Below are positions 28,764 to 38,347 of a stretch of DNA of 64,000 bases, piece after piece (positions within the stretch are counted from its first letter, which is position 1; each line of letters opens with the position of its first letter). Source of the DNA: Bradyrhizobium ottawaense. GTDB lineage: Bacteria; Pseudomonadota; Alphaproteobacteria; Rhizobiales; Xanthobacteraceae. Below the pieces are notes generated by a model, which worked only from the letters and a program-made list of their open reading frames with translations, did not search any database and was not told the origin of the DNA. Position numbers and translations under genes: made by a program. The DNA lies in the NCBI RefSeq assembly GCF_002278135.3, contig NZ_CP029425.2, positions 6,610,001-6,674,000 on the forward strand, read 5' to 3'.

Positions 28764-29423
28764 ATGAAGGTGCTTGTTGTTGACGATCACACATTGATTC
28801 GGGCCGCGCTGCACGCTGTCCTGAAGCAACTAAAGCGAGAAGCCGTTATATTCGAAGCTTCGAGCGGCCGAGAGGCCATGCACATCGTCGAGGAGCATCC
28901 CGACATCAGCCTCATTCTGCTTGATATCAATTTGCCTGATCGCGACGGCTTCTCCGTCCTTTGCGAACTGCGCGATCGCTATGCGAGGACTGCCGTCGTC
29001 ATTCTCTCGTCCTCCGATGATCAAGACACAGTCAGGCGCGCCTTCAAATTCGGCGCGCTGGGTTTCATTCCGAAAACCACGGAACGCGAGGTGATGCTCA
29101 AGGCTATTGAATTGGTGTTCTCCGGCGGAGTTTACATCCCGTTGGAGATACTGGAGAAGACAGCGGGCCCACGGCATGCAAACAAGCCAATGGCGCCCGA
29201 CTCGCTCAAGGGGCTCGGGTTGACCGATCGGCAAATTGAAGTACTTGCGCTCCTGATGAAGGGGAAGAGCAATAAGGTCATTGCCAGGATGCTCAATATG
29301 GCAGTGCCTACGGTGAAGAATCACATCACGGTCGTTCTCAAGGCGCTCGGCGTAGCGACGCGCACCGAGGCCATCATAAAGGTCGGAAAAATGGGCTGGG
29401 AGTGGCCGAAATCTGGATCATGA
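28764..29423 (+). CDS. NarL/FixJ-family response regulator
   Basis: A 219-residue protein with a receiver domain (residues 1-118) and a LuxR-type HTH (about 150-206). Receiver residues are all present: acidic pair DD at 7-8, phosphoacceptor D54 (LILLDINLPD), Ser/Thr near 83 (ILSSS) and Lys about 104 (FIPKTT). The HTH reads LTDRQIEVLALLMKGKSNKV, then VPTVKNHITVVLKALGV. The gene converges on the MASE1 hybrid kinase gene and overlaps it by 6 bp at the 3' ends, so kinase and regulator are probably cognate. The candidate operator upstream (28532-28575) may be its own target. Regulated genes are unknown. Confidence 0.92.
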   Translation: MKVLVVDDHTLIRAALHAVLKQLKREAVIFEASSGREAMHIVEEHPDISLILLDINLPDRDGFSVLCELRDRYARTAVVILSSSDDQDTVRRAFKFGALGFIPKTTEREVMLKAIELVFSGGVYIPLEILEKTAGPRHANKPMAPDSLKGLGLTDRQIEVLALLMKGKSNKVIARMLNMAVPTVKNHITVVLKALGVATRTEAIIKVGKMGWEWPKSGS

Positions 29424-31538
29424 AACTGCCCCAGCGTCTCTCCCACCATCGTGATCCCTAAACAGCTTGTGCATGACAGCGCGGAGCTGCATTGGGTCGA
29501 CAGGCTTATGCAGCAAAACGTATCCTCTATCCTTGGCGTCCCGCAGTGGCTCAGCTGCCGTATCGCCGCTGATGAGAATGGCAGGAATTGACGAGCCAAA
29601 CGCCGCATTGATTTGTTCAATTGCCCTGATTCCGGTCTTCCCGCGTGCGAGATGATAGTCCGAGATTATGAGGTCGGGGCGTTGTTCGCGCTCAGCAAGT
29701 CGAACCAGTGCGGCTTCGTCGGATCCGGCGGCAAGAACCGAACATCCCCATTTGCTGAGCAATCCGCCCGTTCCCTCCTGCACGATGGGAGTATCGGCAA
29801 TAACAAGAATTGCCTTGCCGTCGACTGCAAAAGCGCCGGGGTGTGGTAAGTCGGCGGGCGCTGCGGCTCTGACGCATTCGTCGACCTTCGGAACCAGAAT
29901 CGTGAATCGCGAACCGCGACCCACAGTCGAAGCGAGCTCAATGGGATGGTTGAGAAGCAAGCGAAGCCTGTCGACAATGGCAAGGCCGAGCCCCAGGCCG
30001 CCGGACCGGTTCTGCTCCGGAGCAGGAACTTGAAAAAACTCGCCAAAGATATTCTGCTTTTGATCCTCGGGAATGCCGGGACCGGTATCGTATACTTCGA
30101 TGCGCAGCATTTCACCGCGCCGACGGCATCCGACCAGGATCCCGCCCTTTAACGTATAGCGCACAGCATTGGATACCAGATTCAGCAATATGCGTTCGAG
30201 CAGCATGGCGTCGCTCCGTACCCAGGCGTCACTTGGCCTGACCCGTAAGCGCACGCCTTTTTCTCGCGTCGCCTGATCAAACGCCGTCTCGCTTTTTTGC
30301 AACAGGCGTCCGATCGGGAATTCGGTAATGTAAGGGATGAGCATCCCGGCATCGAGTCTCGAAATGTCCAGCAGCGAATTGAACATTTCATCCATTTCCT
30401 TGCGCGTTGCGTCGACCCGCTCGATCGTCTTTGCCCTCTCCCCTGGTTCGAGCGGCGTGCGCAGCTGGGCAACAAACAGCCCTAATGCATGTAACGGTTG
30501 CCGCAAATCATGGCTTGCCATGGCAAAAAAGCGTGACTTTGCGGCACTGGCGAGCTCCAGCTCTTGCGTTCGCTCTGCGACCTTCTGCTCGAGTTCGACG
30601 CGCGCGCGGCGCAGACGCTCCTCCGCTTTCTTGCGCACCTCGACATCAGCGCTCAGCAACAAGCTTGGAACGGTAATGCTGATCAAGAACATCAACACCA
30701 GCAGGAACGATGCGTTAAGGTCCGTAGTTGCGAACGGGCCGCCGCCCGTGAGCGTGCCCCAGATCGTGATGCCCGCAAGCATCAGGGCGACCGTCGCGGT
30801 ATCGCGTGGACCGCGGCGCAGCGCCGCCCACAACATCGGCAAGATCGCCAGAAAACCCAGTGGATCTCGGCCGGGCGTTTGCTCGATCAAAGGGCTGAAA
30901 GCAATGAGTCCAACAACCGCCGCTGTCGTGAGGACGCCAACCGTCTCCTGAAGCGCATGGCGTTCGAAGTCATGATAGCGGCTTGATGCCCAAAGCACGA
31001 TAACGGGAGTAATGACCAGTGCGCCTGTCACGTCTCCCAGCCACCAGGTGATCCACGCGTCCGCGAAACTTTTCTGTTCGATGTACCCGAAGATTGTCAG
31101 ACTGGTCAGTCCAATGCTGGCGCTGATCGGCGTCGCGATGACGACGCAGATCACCGCAAACTTTGCGACAGAATCGGGGGTTGAAAACGTGTTACATCCG
31201 CTCGACCACCGATTAATGAGGTAAGCGCCTACAATCGCTTCAAGAGCGTTGCCGGCCGCAATCGCGATTGCGGTAGCAACCGAGCCCGCCGTCGTCGCAT
31301 TTGCAATCAACGCTGCCGCAAAAATTGCTGGCCAGGTCCGATATCCCCCCAACAGCACCGCCGCCAGCGCGACACCTGTCGGCGGCCAAATTGGCGTTGA
31401 ACTGGGATGAATGGACGCGAGAGCAAGCCCACCTTTGGCCAAGACGAGATAGATGGCGCCGATTGCGACCAGACAACCGACGTAGCTGACAACTCGGCTA
31501 GAATTTGTCTCGGGAGCTAATGATCGAGGATTGGACAT
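29418..31538 (-). CDS. Hybrid sensor histidine kinase with MASE1 membrane sensor and C-terminal receiver
   Basis: A 706-residue inner-membrane kinase. The first ~300 residues form a MASE1-type sensor with about eight helices (GGLALASIHPSSTPIWPPTG near residue 30 is typical). A coiled-coil linker (ELEQKVAERTQELELASAAK) leads to the HisKA domain, with phosphoacceptor His in ASHDLRQPLHALG (about residue 343). The ATPase domain has LVSNAVRYT (N box), DTGPGIPEDQ and GLGLGLAIVDRL. A receiver domain ends the protein (about 575-700, Asp in IISDYHLARG), although its first acidic pair is reduced to VIADTP. It is likely the partner of the convergent NarL-type regulator. The signal is unknown. Confidence 0.9.
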   Translation of the reverse strand: MSNPRSLAPETNSSRVVSYVGCLVAIGAIYLVLAKGGLALASIHPSSTPIWPPTGVALAAVLLGGYRTWPAIFAAALIANATTAGSVATAIAIAAGNALEAIVGAYLINRWSSGCNTFSTPDSVAKFAVICVVIATPISASIGLTSLTIFGYIEQKSFADAWITWWLGDVTGALVITPVIVLWASSRYHDFERHALQETVGVLTTAAVVGLIAFSPLIEQTPGRDPLGFLAILPMLWAALRRGPRDTATVALMLAGITIWGTLTGGGPFATTDLNASFLLVLMFLISITVPSLLLSADVEVRKKAEERLRRARVELEQKVAERTQELELASAAKSRFFAMASHDLRQPLHALGLFVAQLRTPLEPGERAKTIERVDATRKEMDEMFNSLLDISRLDAGMLIPYITEFPIGRLLQKSETAFDQATREKGVRLRVRPSDAWVRSDAMLLERILLNLVSNAVRYTLKGGILVGCRRRGEMLRIEVYDTGPGIPEDQKQNIFGEFFQVPAPEQNRSGGLGLGLAIVDRLRLLLNHPIELASTVGRGSRFTILVPKVDECVRAAAPADLPHPGAFAVDGKAILVIADTPIVQEGTGGLLSKWGCSVLAAGSDEAALVRLAEREQRPDLIISDYHLARGKTGIRAIEQINAAFGSSIPAILISGDTAAEPLRDAKDRGYVLLHKPVDPMQLRAVMHKLFRDHDGGRDAGAVS

Positions 31539-32616
31539 CGTCCACGTCCTGGACTAGGCAAATGCTTCGTCTATCGAAACTGACTTTTGATCTCTGGATC
31601 TAACATCGCTAGATGGATACTGGCAGATGCACTCAGGTCCAATTGATCACAGCAGTTTGCTGGCGGACTAAGAGACGGCACGTGATCGAGCTGGCCGACT
31701 TGCTGTTCAATCCCCGCCGATTGCGTTAGAACCAGTGGGACGAACAGGGCACCGTTGCACCCCGAGGAATTCGCGCCATCTCGTGTTCACCCCGAGCTTT
31801 TGGGGGATGCATCGTACGACGAAGATAGGCGCTCCGAAAGCCGGATCTGGACCTGGACCAGGTCGCTGTGCGCGACAAAGGCCTATCTCTCGTTGGAGTC
31901 TCGGGACTGAACCACTTGCACGATAGCTTGCTGCGACGTGACGAGGAAGCGGAAGCTTCGCAGAAGCATCTCCATGACCGATGAGGCGACGAGTCCGTTG
32001 CGTGGGCCGTGGCGTTTGCGATGGGCGGTGCAAATCGGCCTTGATCGAACAACCGTAAAGAAGCCTGTGATCGAGTGACATCGTTCGACGACTTGCAGGG
32101 CGGTCATCAAGTTTTAAGCGCTGCGTCCTTTGTTCGCTATCGCTGACAAAACGGCGCACTCACTTCACCGCATTCAAGCATCGTTGAAAAAGCAGCACTG
32201 GCGTGCTCACGCCGCCAGCGGGCGGCAATTGATCACTTGCGTGGGCATCCGAAGACGAATGCGCCGTACTACACGGCCTTCGTCCGGATTGATCAAAGCG
32301 AATTGGCGGGCATACCGAAGATTCGCCGGTGTCCCGGCATGCCGGCGATCGTCTTGCTCGCGACCGCTCACCGGGCCGCGTTCGAGTCCACCGTCGGGCC
32401 GCTCGCATGTCATTCGATCAATCATTCCGACACAAGTGACGTGTGAAACGCTTGATAGCCTCTTGCTCTTAAGCGCCAGCCGCACGTTTCGGCGCGCAGT
32501 GAGATTACGCCGCTGAAATAGCGACATACCGGCTCGGTCAAGGGATGGCGTGAGAAATCGGATTACTCCTGAGAATATGAAGTCTCGAGATTTCATCGAT
32601 TTTGGCGTAGGCCGCT
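31539..32616. other. Long non-coding stretch at the start of the decayed mobile region
   Basis: About 1.08 kb with no supportable gene. Short open frames exist on both strands, but the translations are Arg/Ser/Pro-rich, lack ribosome sites and match no family I recognise. Since it leads into fragments of a DNA ligase and a phage terminase, it is probably eroded mobile DNA. The first ~60 bp hold the promoter of the hybrid kinase gene. Confidence 0.4.
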
Positions 32617-32751
32617 CTACAGCCCAAAGCCTCGGCCAATCTCCCGCATCAGCCTGAGCGCGGCGTCAGTATGGCGGCCATAGAACAGCGCGCGATCAAG
32701 CTGCGAAAAGATGCCCATTCCAAATAGCGCGATAGCAACGCCTCTAAGCAT
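32617..32751 (-). CDS. Short single-helix hypothetical protein
   Basis: A 44-residue product, beginning with a hydrophobic helix (MLRGVAIALFGMGIFSQLDR) and continuing with a Tyr/Arg-rich amphipathic end (ALFYGRHTDAALRLMREIG). Hydrophobic pattern and ending look like a real short membrane protein of a type common in Bradyrhizobium-like genomes. No strong ribosome site is visible and no function can be given. Confidence 0.35.
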   Translation of the reverse strand: MLRGVAIALFGMGIFSQLDRALFYGRHTDAALRLMREIGRGFGL

Positions 32752-32989
32752 GGTTGGGGAAAGCCGGCCAATAGAACGCAGTTGATGGTTCGCCACCGTT
32801 GAAGGCCATTGCTGCACATGAGGAGGAATTCCGCTCGATGGGGCCCGATATCGCCGAGCAAGAAAAGAAGCAATGATGTAACGTCTCGACTGGCCCAAAG
32901 GCGACGATCGCGATGGCGTCCCGCCGATCAGCAGCCAAGGCCACACCGGAGCTGGTGGCCCACGCGGACGGATCCACGCGAATGACCCA

Positions 32990-33139
32990 TAGGTAGCCGC
33001 CACGCGTGATCAGGCGCACGCGGTCGCCATCGCGCTCCAGTCGGAGCCGATAACCGTCGTATTTTACTTCGTGGAGCCAATCGGGGCCGACCGGGACCGC
33101 AATGCCCTTCGTCGGCAGGCAAAACTCAAATGAACGCAT
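32990..33139 (-). pseudogene. 5' fragment of an ATP-dependent DNA ligase gene
   Basis: From the ATG at 33139 the reading matches the start of LigD-type ligase domains: MRSFEFCLPTKGIAVPVGPD, then the adenylation motif EVKYDGYRLRLERDGD containing the catalytic Lys, then RVRLITRGGY. After that residue the resemblance stops and the frame continues as unrelated sequence. Only about 50 of roughly 300 residues of the domain remain, so no active ligase can be made. It is probably a relic from a rearrangement. Confidence 0.7.
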
Positions 33140-33167
33140 GCGGGAAGAATAGGCATTCTCGGCTGAT

Positions 33168-33956
33168 TTGCGAGAGGCGGCCCGAGGGCAAGTTCGCAAT
33201 CAAGTTCATGGCTTGGGCGGCATGGGAGCGATGTCGGTACCACCGCTGTCGGCAATAACTTGCTCCACTGCCGATGCGAGCACATCAAGGTTAGGAGAGG
33301 CGCTGCATCCGGTCCATGAATCGATCAAGACGCTGCGCAAGCTGCGCCAGACGCTCGGGCCGGACGTGTTTGCGGCGCAGTACCAGCAGGCGCCGGTGCC
33401 GGCCGGCGGCGCCATGATCAAGCGCGATTGGCTGCGATATTACGACGAAGCCCCCTCAAGAGATGTGCTGGGCTGCCGCGTCATCCAGAGTTGGGATACG
33501 GCCGCCAAAAATGGCGCGCAGAACGACTGGTCTGTCTGTACGACGTGGCTGGTCATTGACGGGAATTACTACCTGCTCGACCTTGTGCGCGGTCGGTTCG
33601 AATATCCCGCCCTCCGCGACACCGCACTCCAGCTCGCCAAGCGCTTCAAGCCGCACGAGATCCTGGTCGAAGAGGCCTCGACCGGAATTGCCCTGGCGCA
33701 GGAACTCCGAGACCAGGGCGACTGCTTCGTCAACCCTATCAAAATCAATCATGATAAGGTTGGTCGGCTCTACGTCCAGCAGAGCAAATTTGCCGCCGGA
33801 CGCGTGCTGTTTCCGAGAAATGCGTCGTTCCTGGCCGAGCTCGAGATGGAGCTACTGACCTTTCCGCAGGGCCGCCACGACGACCAGGTCGACAGCATCA
33901 GCCAGGCGCTGGCCTACGAGGACAACGGCTACGATTACACGCTGAGTTGGGTCTGA
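33168..33956 (+). pseudogene. Phage terminase large subunit, C-terminal nuclease part only
   Basis: From about position 33300 to the stop, the frame encodes the C-terminal part of a phage packaging terminase. LRQTLGPDVFAAQYQQAPVP is the end of the ATPase region. The RNase-H-like nuclease follows, with acidic residues in VIQSWDTAAKNG, ILVEEASTGIALAQEL and GRHDDQVDSISQAL. The first ~40 codons are unrelated, and the Walker-type ATPase domain (about 250 residues) is missing, so the protein cannot translocate DNA. It is a prophage relic whose nuclease fold alone remains intact; residual expression is possible but unlikely to matter. Confidence 0.75.
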
Positions 33957-34297
33957 TGAGGCCGCGAGCTTCTCCATCACCCTCATGCAGCCCGAGCCGC
34001 AGGTGGTCGAGCCGAGTTCGCGACGGGTCCAGACGTGAACATCAAAACGATCGTCGGGGGCGCTCAGCGCCCCCTTCGGCGAAGGGCGTCGACGTGGTGG
34101 CATTTGTCGCGGTCGCCAGGCGCTCGGCGGTGAAGCCGTGAAGCTGTTAGTGGAATAGTTATGGGTACCAGGGCGCAGTTCGGGCCCCAAGCAGCCCCAC
34201 GCGCTAAGCTCCGCCAGACTTACGTGGCCCTGAGGAGCTTCGCCGCAGCTGTGGACCAATGCAGTCAATTTCCCGAACGAAGCCAAGTGCTCGCGCG
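33957..34297. other. Gap after the terminase relic with a GC-rich stem-loop
   Basis: About 340 bp without a recognised gene. It holds a strong 8-bp hairpin (GGGGGCGC 34056-34063, TCA loop, GCGCCCCC 34067-34074), without a T-run on the plus strand. It may be a residual phage terminator or only a relic. Confidence 0.35.
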
Positions 34298-34693
34298 TCA
34301 ACCTTCCGTGGTGCCTAGCGAGCGAAGCGCCCGCCGCTGTTGCGCCAAAGCGTACCGCTCATAGCGCTCAAGCGCTTTGAGGCGTTTGAGGCCTGCCGGA
34401 ATGGGGTCGGCCAAAAGCCCGGCCAACATGTCCTGCCGCAAACGGCGGAGCCGCAGCAGCGCGAGCTTGGACCGCGCCAGCGCCAGCGCCGAGGCCGGGG
34501 TGACCCCATGCCCGAGCCCAGAAGCAATCGCGACTGCAAAATTCGCGGTCTCCGCCGGATCGCCGATCGCGCTCCGCGCCAAGCCATGGCGCAGCGCATT
34601 TTGGCTGGACCTTGTCTTTCCACCCGCCGATTTCGGTCCGGTGCTGCGTGTGGCATTGCGGCGATTGGCTTCGATTTGTCGAACTGACGCCAT
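34298..34693 (-). CDS. Short rhizobial hypothetical protein (ANRRNATRSTGP family)
   Basis: A 131-residue product from the ATG at 34693. The N-terminus MASVRQIEANRRNATRSTGP, then KSAGGKTRSSQNALRHGLA, is the hallmark of a short family found in many copies in rhizobial and planctomycete-like genomes, often near mobile DNA. The rest is Leu/Arg/Ala-rich helices (LARSKLALLRLRRLRQDMLA). Function is unknown; the basic composition would suit nucleic acid binding. It is divergent from the YqaJ operon and 240 bp away. Confidence 0.7.
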   Translation of the reverse strand: MASVRQIEANRRNATRSTGPKSAGGKTRSSQNALRHGLARSAIGDPAETANFAVAIASGLGHGVTPASALALARSKLALLRLRRLRQDMLAGLLADPIPAGLKRLKALERYERYALAQQRRALRSLGTTEG

Positions 34694-34861
34694 GTCCCAG
34701 GTCCTCGGTTTTGGCTGATCATAGCCATTGGAAAGATCGCTCCAACGCATTGAAAAATATAGGGTTTTCAGGCCCAAAGAACAGCAAATTCGCTGCAGAA
34801 AGGACTGGCATTCCCGCGCAAAAGGAGCGTTAATCACTAACCGGCCGGCGGGCCCTTGGCC

Positions 34862-34933
34862 CCGGTCTCTCCCCTCGCAGTGGCGGGGCTTTTGGTGGTG
34901 CGGCGGCAAGCCGCGTAACCCAGGAGAGACCGG
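34862..34933 (+). promoter_or_regulatory. Structured 5' leader pairing with the ribosome site of the YqaJ gene
   Basis: CCGGTCTCTCC (34862-34872) is perfectly complementary to GGAGAGACCGG (34923-34933), which contains the Shine-Dalgarno GGAG and the first base of the GTG start. Two smaller hairpins lie between: CCC-U-CGC with AGTG loop and GCGGGG (34872-34888), and GCGG CAAG CCGC (34903-34914). The whole makes a three-way-junction-like RNA that would hide the ribosome site. Confidence 0.55.
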
Positions 34934-35793
34934 TGACCACGATTGCATCCGACGGCGCCGCGGCGCCCCGTTCCGTCATCACATTCAACCGCCACGACCG
35001 CCGCGCCTTCATCGGTGGCTCGGACGCCCGCATCATCATGGGCGACGACCAGGACGGGTTGTTGCGGCTGTGGCAGGAAAAACGCGGCGAGATCGCACCG
35101 CAAGATTTGTCCCGCAACCTCATCGTTCAGCTTGGCAGTGCCACCGAAGACCTCAACCGCAGCTGGTACCAGGACGCCACGGGTCACACGATCACCGACG
35201 TCCAGAAGCGGGTGCGGCACCCCGTCCATGCCTGGATGGCGGCCACGCTGGACGGCATCGTCGCGCCGACCGGCGCGGTGTTCGAGGCCAAGTTCATGCT
35301 GCCCTGGGCTTTTACCGAGGAGGCGGCGGCCGACAAGCACATGGCGCAGCTGCAACACAACATGTGGGTGGTCGCGGCGCGCGCGGCCGTGCTCTCGATC
35401 ATCACCGGCGGCGGCAAATGGGTCGAGATCACCGTCCATGCCGACCCGCTCTACCAGCATCTGCTGCTGACCGCGGAAAAGAAGTTCTGGCGCTGCGTGC
35501 AGAGCGGCGAGCCGCCGCTGTTGTTCGGCATCGAGACCCCACGGCCGCGGCTCGCCGCCGTCAAGGTGGTCGACATGACCGCCTCCAATCTATGGGCCGC
35601 ATGCGCGGCGACCTATCTGCGCACCCGCGAGGCCCATGGCGAGCATGAGCTGGCCAAGACCGAGCTCAAGAAGCTGCTGCCGGAGGATGCCAAGGAGGCG
35701 TTTGGCCACGGCGTTCGCGCCAAGCGCTCCAAAGCCGGCGCCGTCAGCTTTGATCCGGTGGAGATGGAGGCCGTCCATGCACCAGGCCAGTGA
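34933..35793 (+). CDS. YqaJ-type phage recombination exonuclease
   Basis: A 286-residue product starting at GTG 34933 after CAGGAGAGACC. It has the lambda-exonuclease/YqaJ layout: [17 protein letters not shown] (residues about 26-43, family GGSD motif), [18 protein letters not shown], and the nuclease signature with acidic residue plus ExK (TLDGIV, then VFEAKFML). These residues bind catalytic metal. Such 5'-3' exonucleases process double-strand ends and hand single strands to an annealing protein. Here the next gene, overlapping by 17 bp, encodes an ERF-type annealing protein, so the pair is a Red-like recombination module. It probably derives from a phage or integrative element. Confidence 0.85.
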   Translation: MTTIASDGAAAPRSVITFNRHDRRAFIGGSDARIIMGDDQDGLLRLWQEKRGEIAPQDLSRNLIVQLGSATEDLNRSWYQDATGHTITDVQKRVRHPVHAWMAATLDGIVAPTGAVFEAKFMLPWAFTEEAAADKHMAQLQHNMWVVAARAAVLSIITGGGKWVEITVHADPLYQHLLLTAEKKFWRCVQSGEPPLLFGIETPRPRLAAVKVVDMTASNLWAACAATYLRTREAHGEHELAKTELKKLLPEDAKEAFGHGVRAKRSKAGAVSFDPVEMEAVHAPGQ

Positions 35794-36913
35794 GCATATC
35801 GGGGCGATCGCGGCGGCGCTGGCCCGCGCGCAAGCCGAACTAACCAATCCGGAAAAGACTCTGACCGCTCAGATCCGCTCCCCGTTCCTGCGCGATGACG
35901 ACCGCACCTTTCGCTACGCCTCGCTGGCGAGCGGCCTCGACATCGTACGCAAGACGCTGAGCCAGCAGGAGATCGCCACCATCCAGACCACCCGGGTTGA
36001 GCCAACCACCGGCCACATCCACCTCACCACCCTGCTCGCCCATTCCTCCGGCGAGTGGATCTCCTCGGACTGGCCGGTCTGCGCCGCACGGGACATCGAG
36101 GCGCCGCATCGGATGGGCGCGGCGCTCACCTATGCCCGACGCTACGCCCTGTTCGCGCTGGTCGGGATTGCCGGCGAGGACGATCTGGACGCTCCGGATA
36201 CGGCCGCCGGTTCCCCCGCACCACCTAACCTCAAGGCCTCGCCCGGCAAGGGCGCTCTCAACCGTGCCCCGGTGCTGCGGCCGGGGGAGTCCGCCGCACT
36301 CCGGGAGCAGCTGTTGCGCCAGCTCGAAGCGCTGCCCGCCAGCACCGATCTGCTCAGCTGGGCCATGGCGAGCCTCCCGCTCAAGAACAGCCTGCAGGAG
36401 CCGGATGCCCGGCACGTCGAGGCAGCTTATCAGGCCAAGCTTGAGGACGCTGGCCGTGCTCAGGCCGAGCAGACCGCCGACTTCAATGGCATGCCAAACC
36501 TGCCCGCAGCGCCTGCTGCTGACGCCGAGGCCGCGCTGCAACCCGCGCTCCCCGAGGCCGGGCTCGCCTATCCCAAGGAGCCGCCGCGCAGACGCAGCAA
36601 GGCGCACCTGTTGTTTGTTAGGGGGCAGCCCTGCCTGGTGTGCCGGCAAACCCCGTGCGATGCGCATCATCTGAAATTCGCTCAAGCCCGGGCGCTCGGC
36701 CGTAAGGTCAGCGATGAGTTCACTGTCCCCCTGTGCCGCGCGCATCACCAGGAGCTGCATCAGCACGGCAACGAACGGGCGTGGTGGGCGAACCTGCAGA
36801 TCGCGCCGGTGCCGGTGGCACAGGAGCTGTGGGCGGCGAGCCCCGTCCACGATCCTGCCAACGTCGCCGCCGCGCCTGTGCCTATCAGCTTTGGGTCGGA
36901 GGCCGCCCGATGA
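35777..36913 (+). CDS. ERF-family single-strand annealing protein fused to an HNH-like zinc domain
   Basis: A 378-residue product from the ATG at 35777. The N-terminal half is an ERF annealing domain ([50 protein letters not shown]). A Pro/Ala-rich linker follows. Residues about 275-345 form a Cys/His zinc HNH-like domain: [19 protein letters not shown], then [23 protein letters not shown] proteins anneal single strands made by the YqaJ exonuclease encoded just upstream. The C-terminal HNH domain resembles phage Rap/NinB-type or DUF968 nucleases and could cut recombination intermediates. The gene overlaps YqaJ by 17 bp and the next gene by the 4-bp ATGA, so all three are likely translationally coupled. 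Confidence 0.85.
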   Translation: MHQASEHIGAIAAALARAQAELTNPEKTLTAQIRSPFLRDDDRTFRYASLASGLDIVRKTLSQQEIATIQTTRVEPTTGHIHLTTLLAHSSGEWISSDWPVCAARDIEAPHRMGAALTYARRYALFALVGIAGEDDLDAPDTAAGSPAPPNLKASPGKGALNRAPVLRPGESAALREQLLRQLEALPASTDLLSWAMASLPLKNSLQEPDARHVEAAYQAKLEDAGRAQAEQTADFNGMPNLPAAPAADAEAALQPALPEAGLAYPKEPPRRRSKAHLLFVRGQPCLVCRQTPCDAHHLKFAQARALGRKVSDEFTVPLCRAHHQELHQHGNERAWWANLQIAPVPVAQELWAASPVHDPANVAAAPVPISFGSEAAR

Positions 36914-37480
36914 ACGGCCTGTTCCCAACCGGGCGCGCGCTAGCCATAACGGCGTTGCCGGCCGAGTTTGAGTCCTTGGCGCCCCCGCCCCTGCTGCTGC
37001 CGGGCGAACAGCTCGAACACTACCAGGCGCTCCGGCAGGCGATCTTTGCCGACCTCGCGCCGCGGTCTGCCATCGAGTGGCTGCTCGCCATTGACGTCGC
37101 CGAGCTGTCCTGGGACATCCAGCGCTACCGCATGTTGCGGCATAAATTGCTCGAGGCCTATCGCCACAAGGCGGTTGAGGCGGCGCTGCGGCGCATCGAC
37201 ATGGTTGGAATTGATCCCGAGTTCGAAGCGGAGGCCGAGACCTACACGCTGGAAAATGCCCTGAGCTGGCGGATGGATCCCATCGCTGCGTCCGAGATCG
37301 AGGCGCGGCTCGCGACCTATGGCTTCGACCAACGCGCCATCACCACCGAAGTCTACCTTCAGGCGCGCGAGGTCCTGGTCTTGTTCGAGGGGCTGCTCAA
37401 CGCGGCACAAACCAAGCGCATGCTGCTCCTTCGCGAAATCAGGAATCAGCGCCTCCTGAGCACACCGATGCGCCGGCCGC
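36616..37480. repeat. Direct repeat of the phage-type module, copy 1
   Basis: The HNH part of the ERF gene and the following gene recur at 62252-63118 in the same orientation with roughly 85-90% nucleotide identity by eye. The matching ATGs (36910 and 62550) are 25,640 bp apart. Confidence 0.8.
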
Positions 37481-37485
37481 GCTGA
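36910..37485 (+). CDS. Conserved protein of the YqaJ/ERF operon, unknown function (copy 1)
   Basis: A 191-residue product whose ATG overlaps the stop of the ERF gene (ATGA). It is mostly alpha-helical and charged, without signal peptide or membrane segment ([60 protein letters not shown]). A diverged copy sits at 62550-63098 downstream of a broken HNH remnant, so the linkage is kept. A role with the recombination proteins is likely from position alone; I do not recognise the family. Confidence 0.75.
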   Translation: MNGLFPTGRALAITALPAEFESLAPPPLLLPGEQLEHYQALRQAIFADLAPRSAIEWLLAIDVAELSWDIQRYRMLRHKLLEAYRHKAVEAALRRIDMVGIDPEFEAEAETYTLENALSWRMDPIAASEIEARLATYGFDQRAITTEVYLQAREVLVLFEGLLNAAQTKRMLLLREIRNQRLLSTPMRRPR

Positions 37486-37695
37486 ACGTTGCGCTCCCGA
37501 GCTCTCGGTTCCGGCTTGCGCTCAAGGACAAACTCGTTGACCGGTCCGGAGCACAGCTTGCGAGGCAATACCGCAGGCGCAGCATTGCACCCGCACCTTC
37601 GGGCCGTCTCCCAGTGAGGTGCCGGCATTTTCAGCCAATGCGCTGCGTCCTGGGCCTGGTCCGATGCAGGTCGCTCCCCCAGGCCAGCACGCGAC

Positions 37696-37896
37696 CTAGA
37701 TCATTCGATTTTTGATCGTCCTCAGATTGCGGAGGTAATAGCCTTCTGCCTGAACGGCTGACTTGATTGCATCGCTGACCTTGAGAACTCTCTTTCTGCT
37801 CCTGCGCCACTTATGTGCAGAGTAAAGCACGGGTACAGCAGAGCCTGTGCTTAGAACGAGCAGGTCACGCTTCCCATTGCGGTAGACATCAAACAC
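37696..37896 (-). CDS. Short conserved protein MFDVYxNGKRD family, copy 1
   Basis: A 66-residue product starting MFDVYRNGKRDLLVLSTGSA, followed by a basic KWRRSRKRVLKVSDAIKSAV and an aromatic end (EGYYLRNLRTIKNRMI). A clear paralogue lies at 63439-63651, and similarity over almost the full length shows both are real genes. The basic centre suggests nucleic-acid contact; the function is unknown. It lies 210 bp from the convergent 3' end of the YqaJ/ERF operon. Confidence 0.65.
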   Translation of the reverse strand: MFDVYRNGKRDLLVLSTGSAVPVLYSAHKWRRSRKRVLKVSDAIKSAVQAEGYYLRNLRTIKNRMI

Positions 37897-38138
37897 TTTT
37901 TGACCCCGCTGATCGTATAGAACTAAACAGGAAATATGTTTCGATCGTCTCTCACCTAGCTTAGTGTCTGGAACGGTTTTGCGGGTTGTAAATCTGCAAC
38001 GTCCGGGATTTCTTCAGTGTGTTCCGGAATAGGAACGAACTGGCGCAAAGCGCGGCCATGGGTTTGATCAAACTCTCGCGTGCGGTCAAGCTGAAGAGCT
38101 TACCGAATTCCGCTACAGCTATATGAGCAATTGTCTAG

Positions 38139-38347
38139 ATGACGCTGTCGGATCGCGTGAAGTCGATTATGCAAGTCGTGTTGGAAGAGACGTGCCGGGA
38201 GCTTCCGAACGGGGTGACCATGAGAGCCGGAAGGTCATTGCCGAACAGCTTCTTGCAGCTGCCGAAGCCGGGCACACCACCTTGGATGAACTGCGGGCTG
38301 CTGCGCTGCGTGCATTCCCGAGCGCAGCAAAGACGACACGGCAATAA
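38139..38347 (+). pseudogene. Frameshifted short rhizobial gene
   Basis: From the ATG at 38139 one frame reads MTLSDRVKSIMQVVLEETCR, then ELPNG. A one-base shift near 38215 is needed to continue as GDHESRKVIAEQLLAAAEAG, then HTTLDELRAAALRAF, ending at 38347. The joined reading looks like a short helical protein type known in Bradyrhizobium-like genomes, whereas neither frame alone does. The function is unknown. Confidence 0.45.

Noticed and set aside
31707..32596. Overlapping frames on both strands in the 31.5-32.6 kb gap
   Set aside because: Arg/Ser/Pro-rich translations without starts or motifs; more likely eroded DNA.
34056..34074. Strong hairpin as a terminator for the terminase fragment
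   Set aside because: No T-run follows on the plus strand, so it is only noted as a stem-loop.
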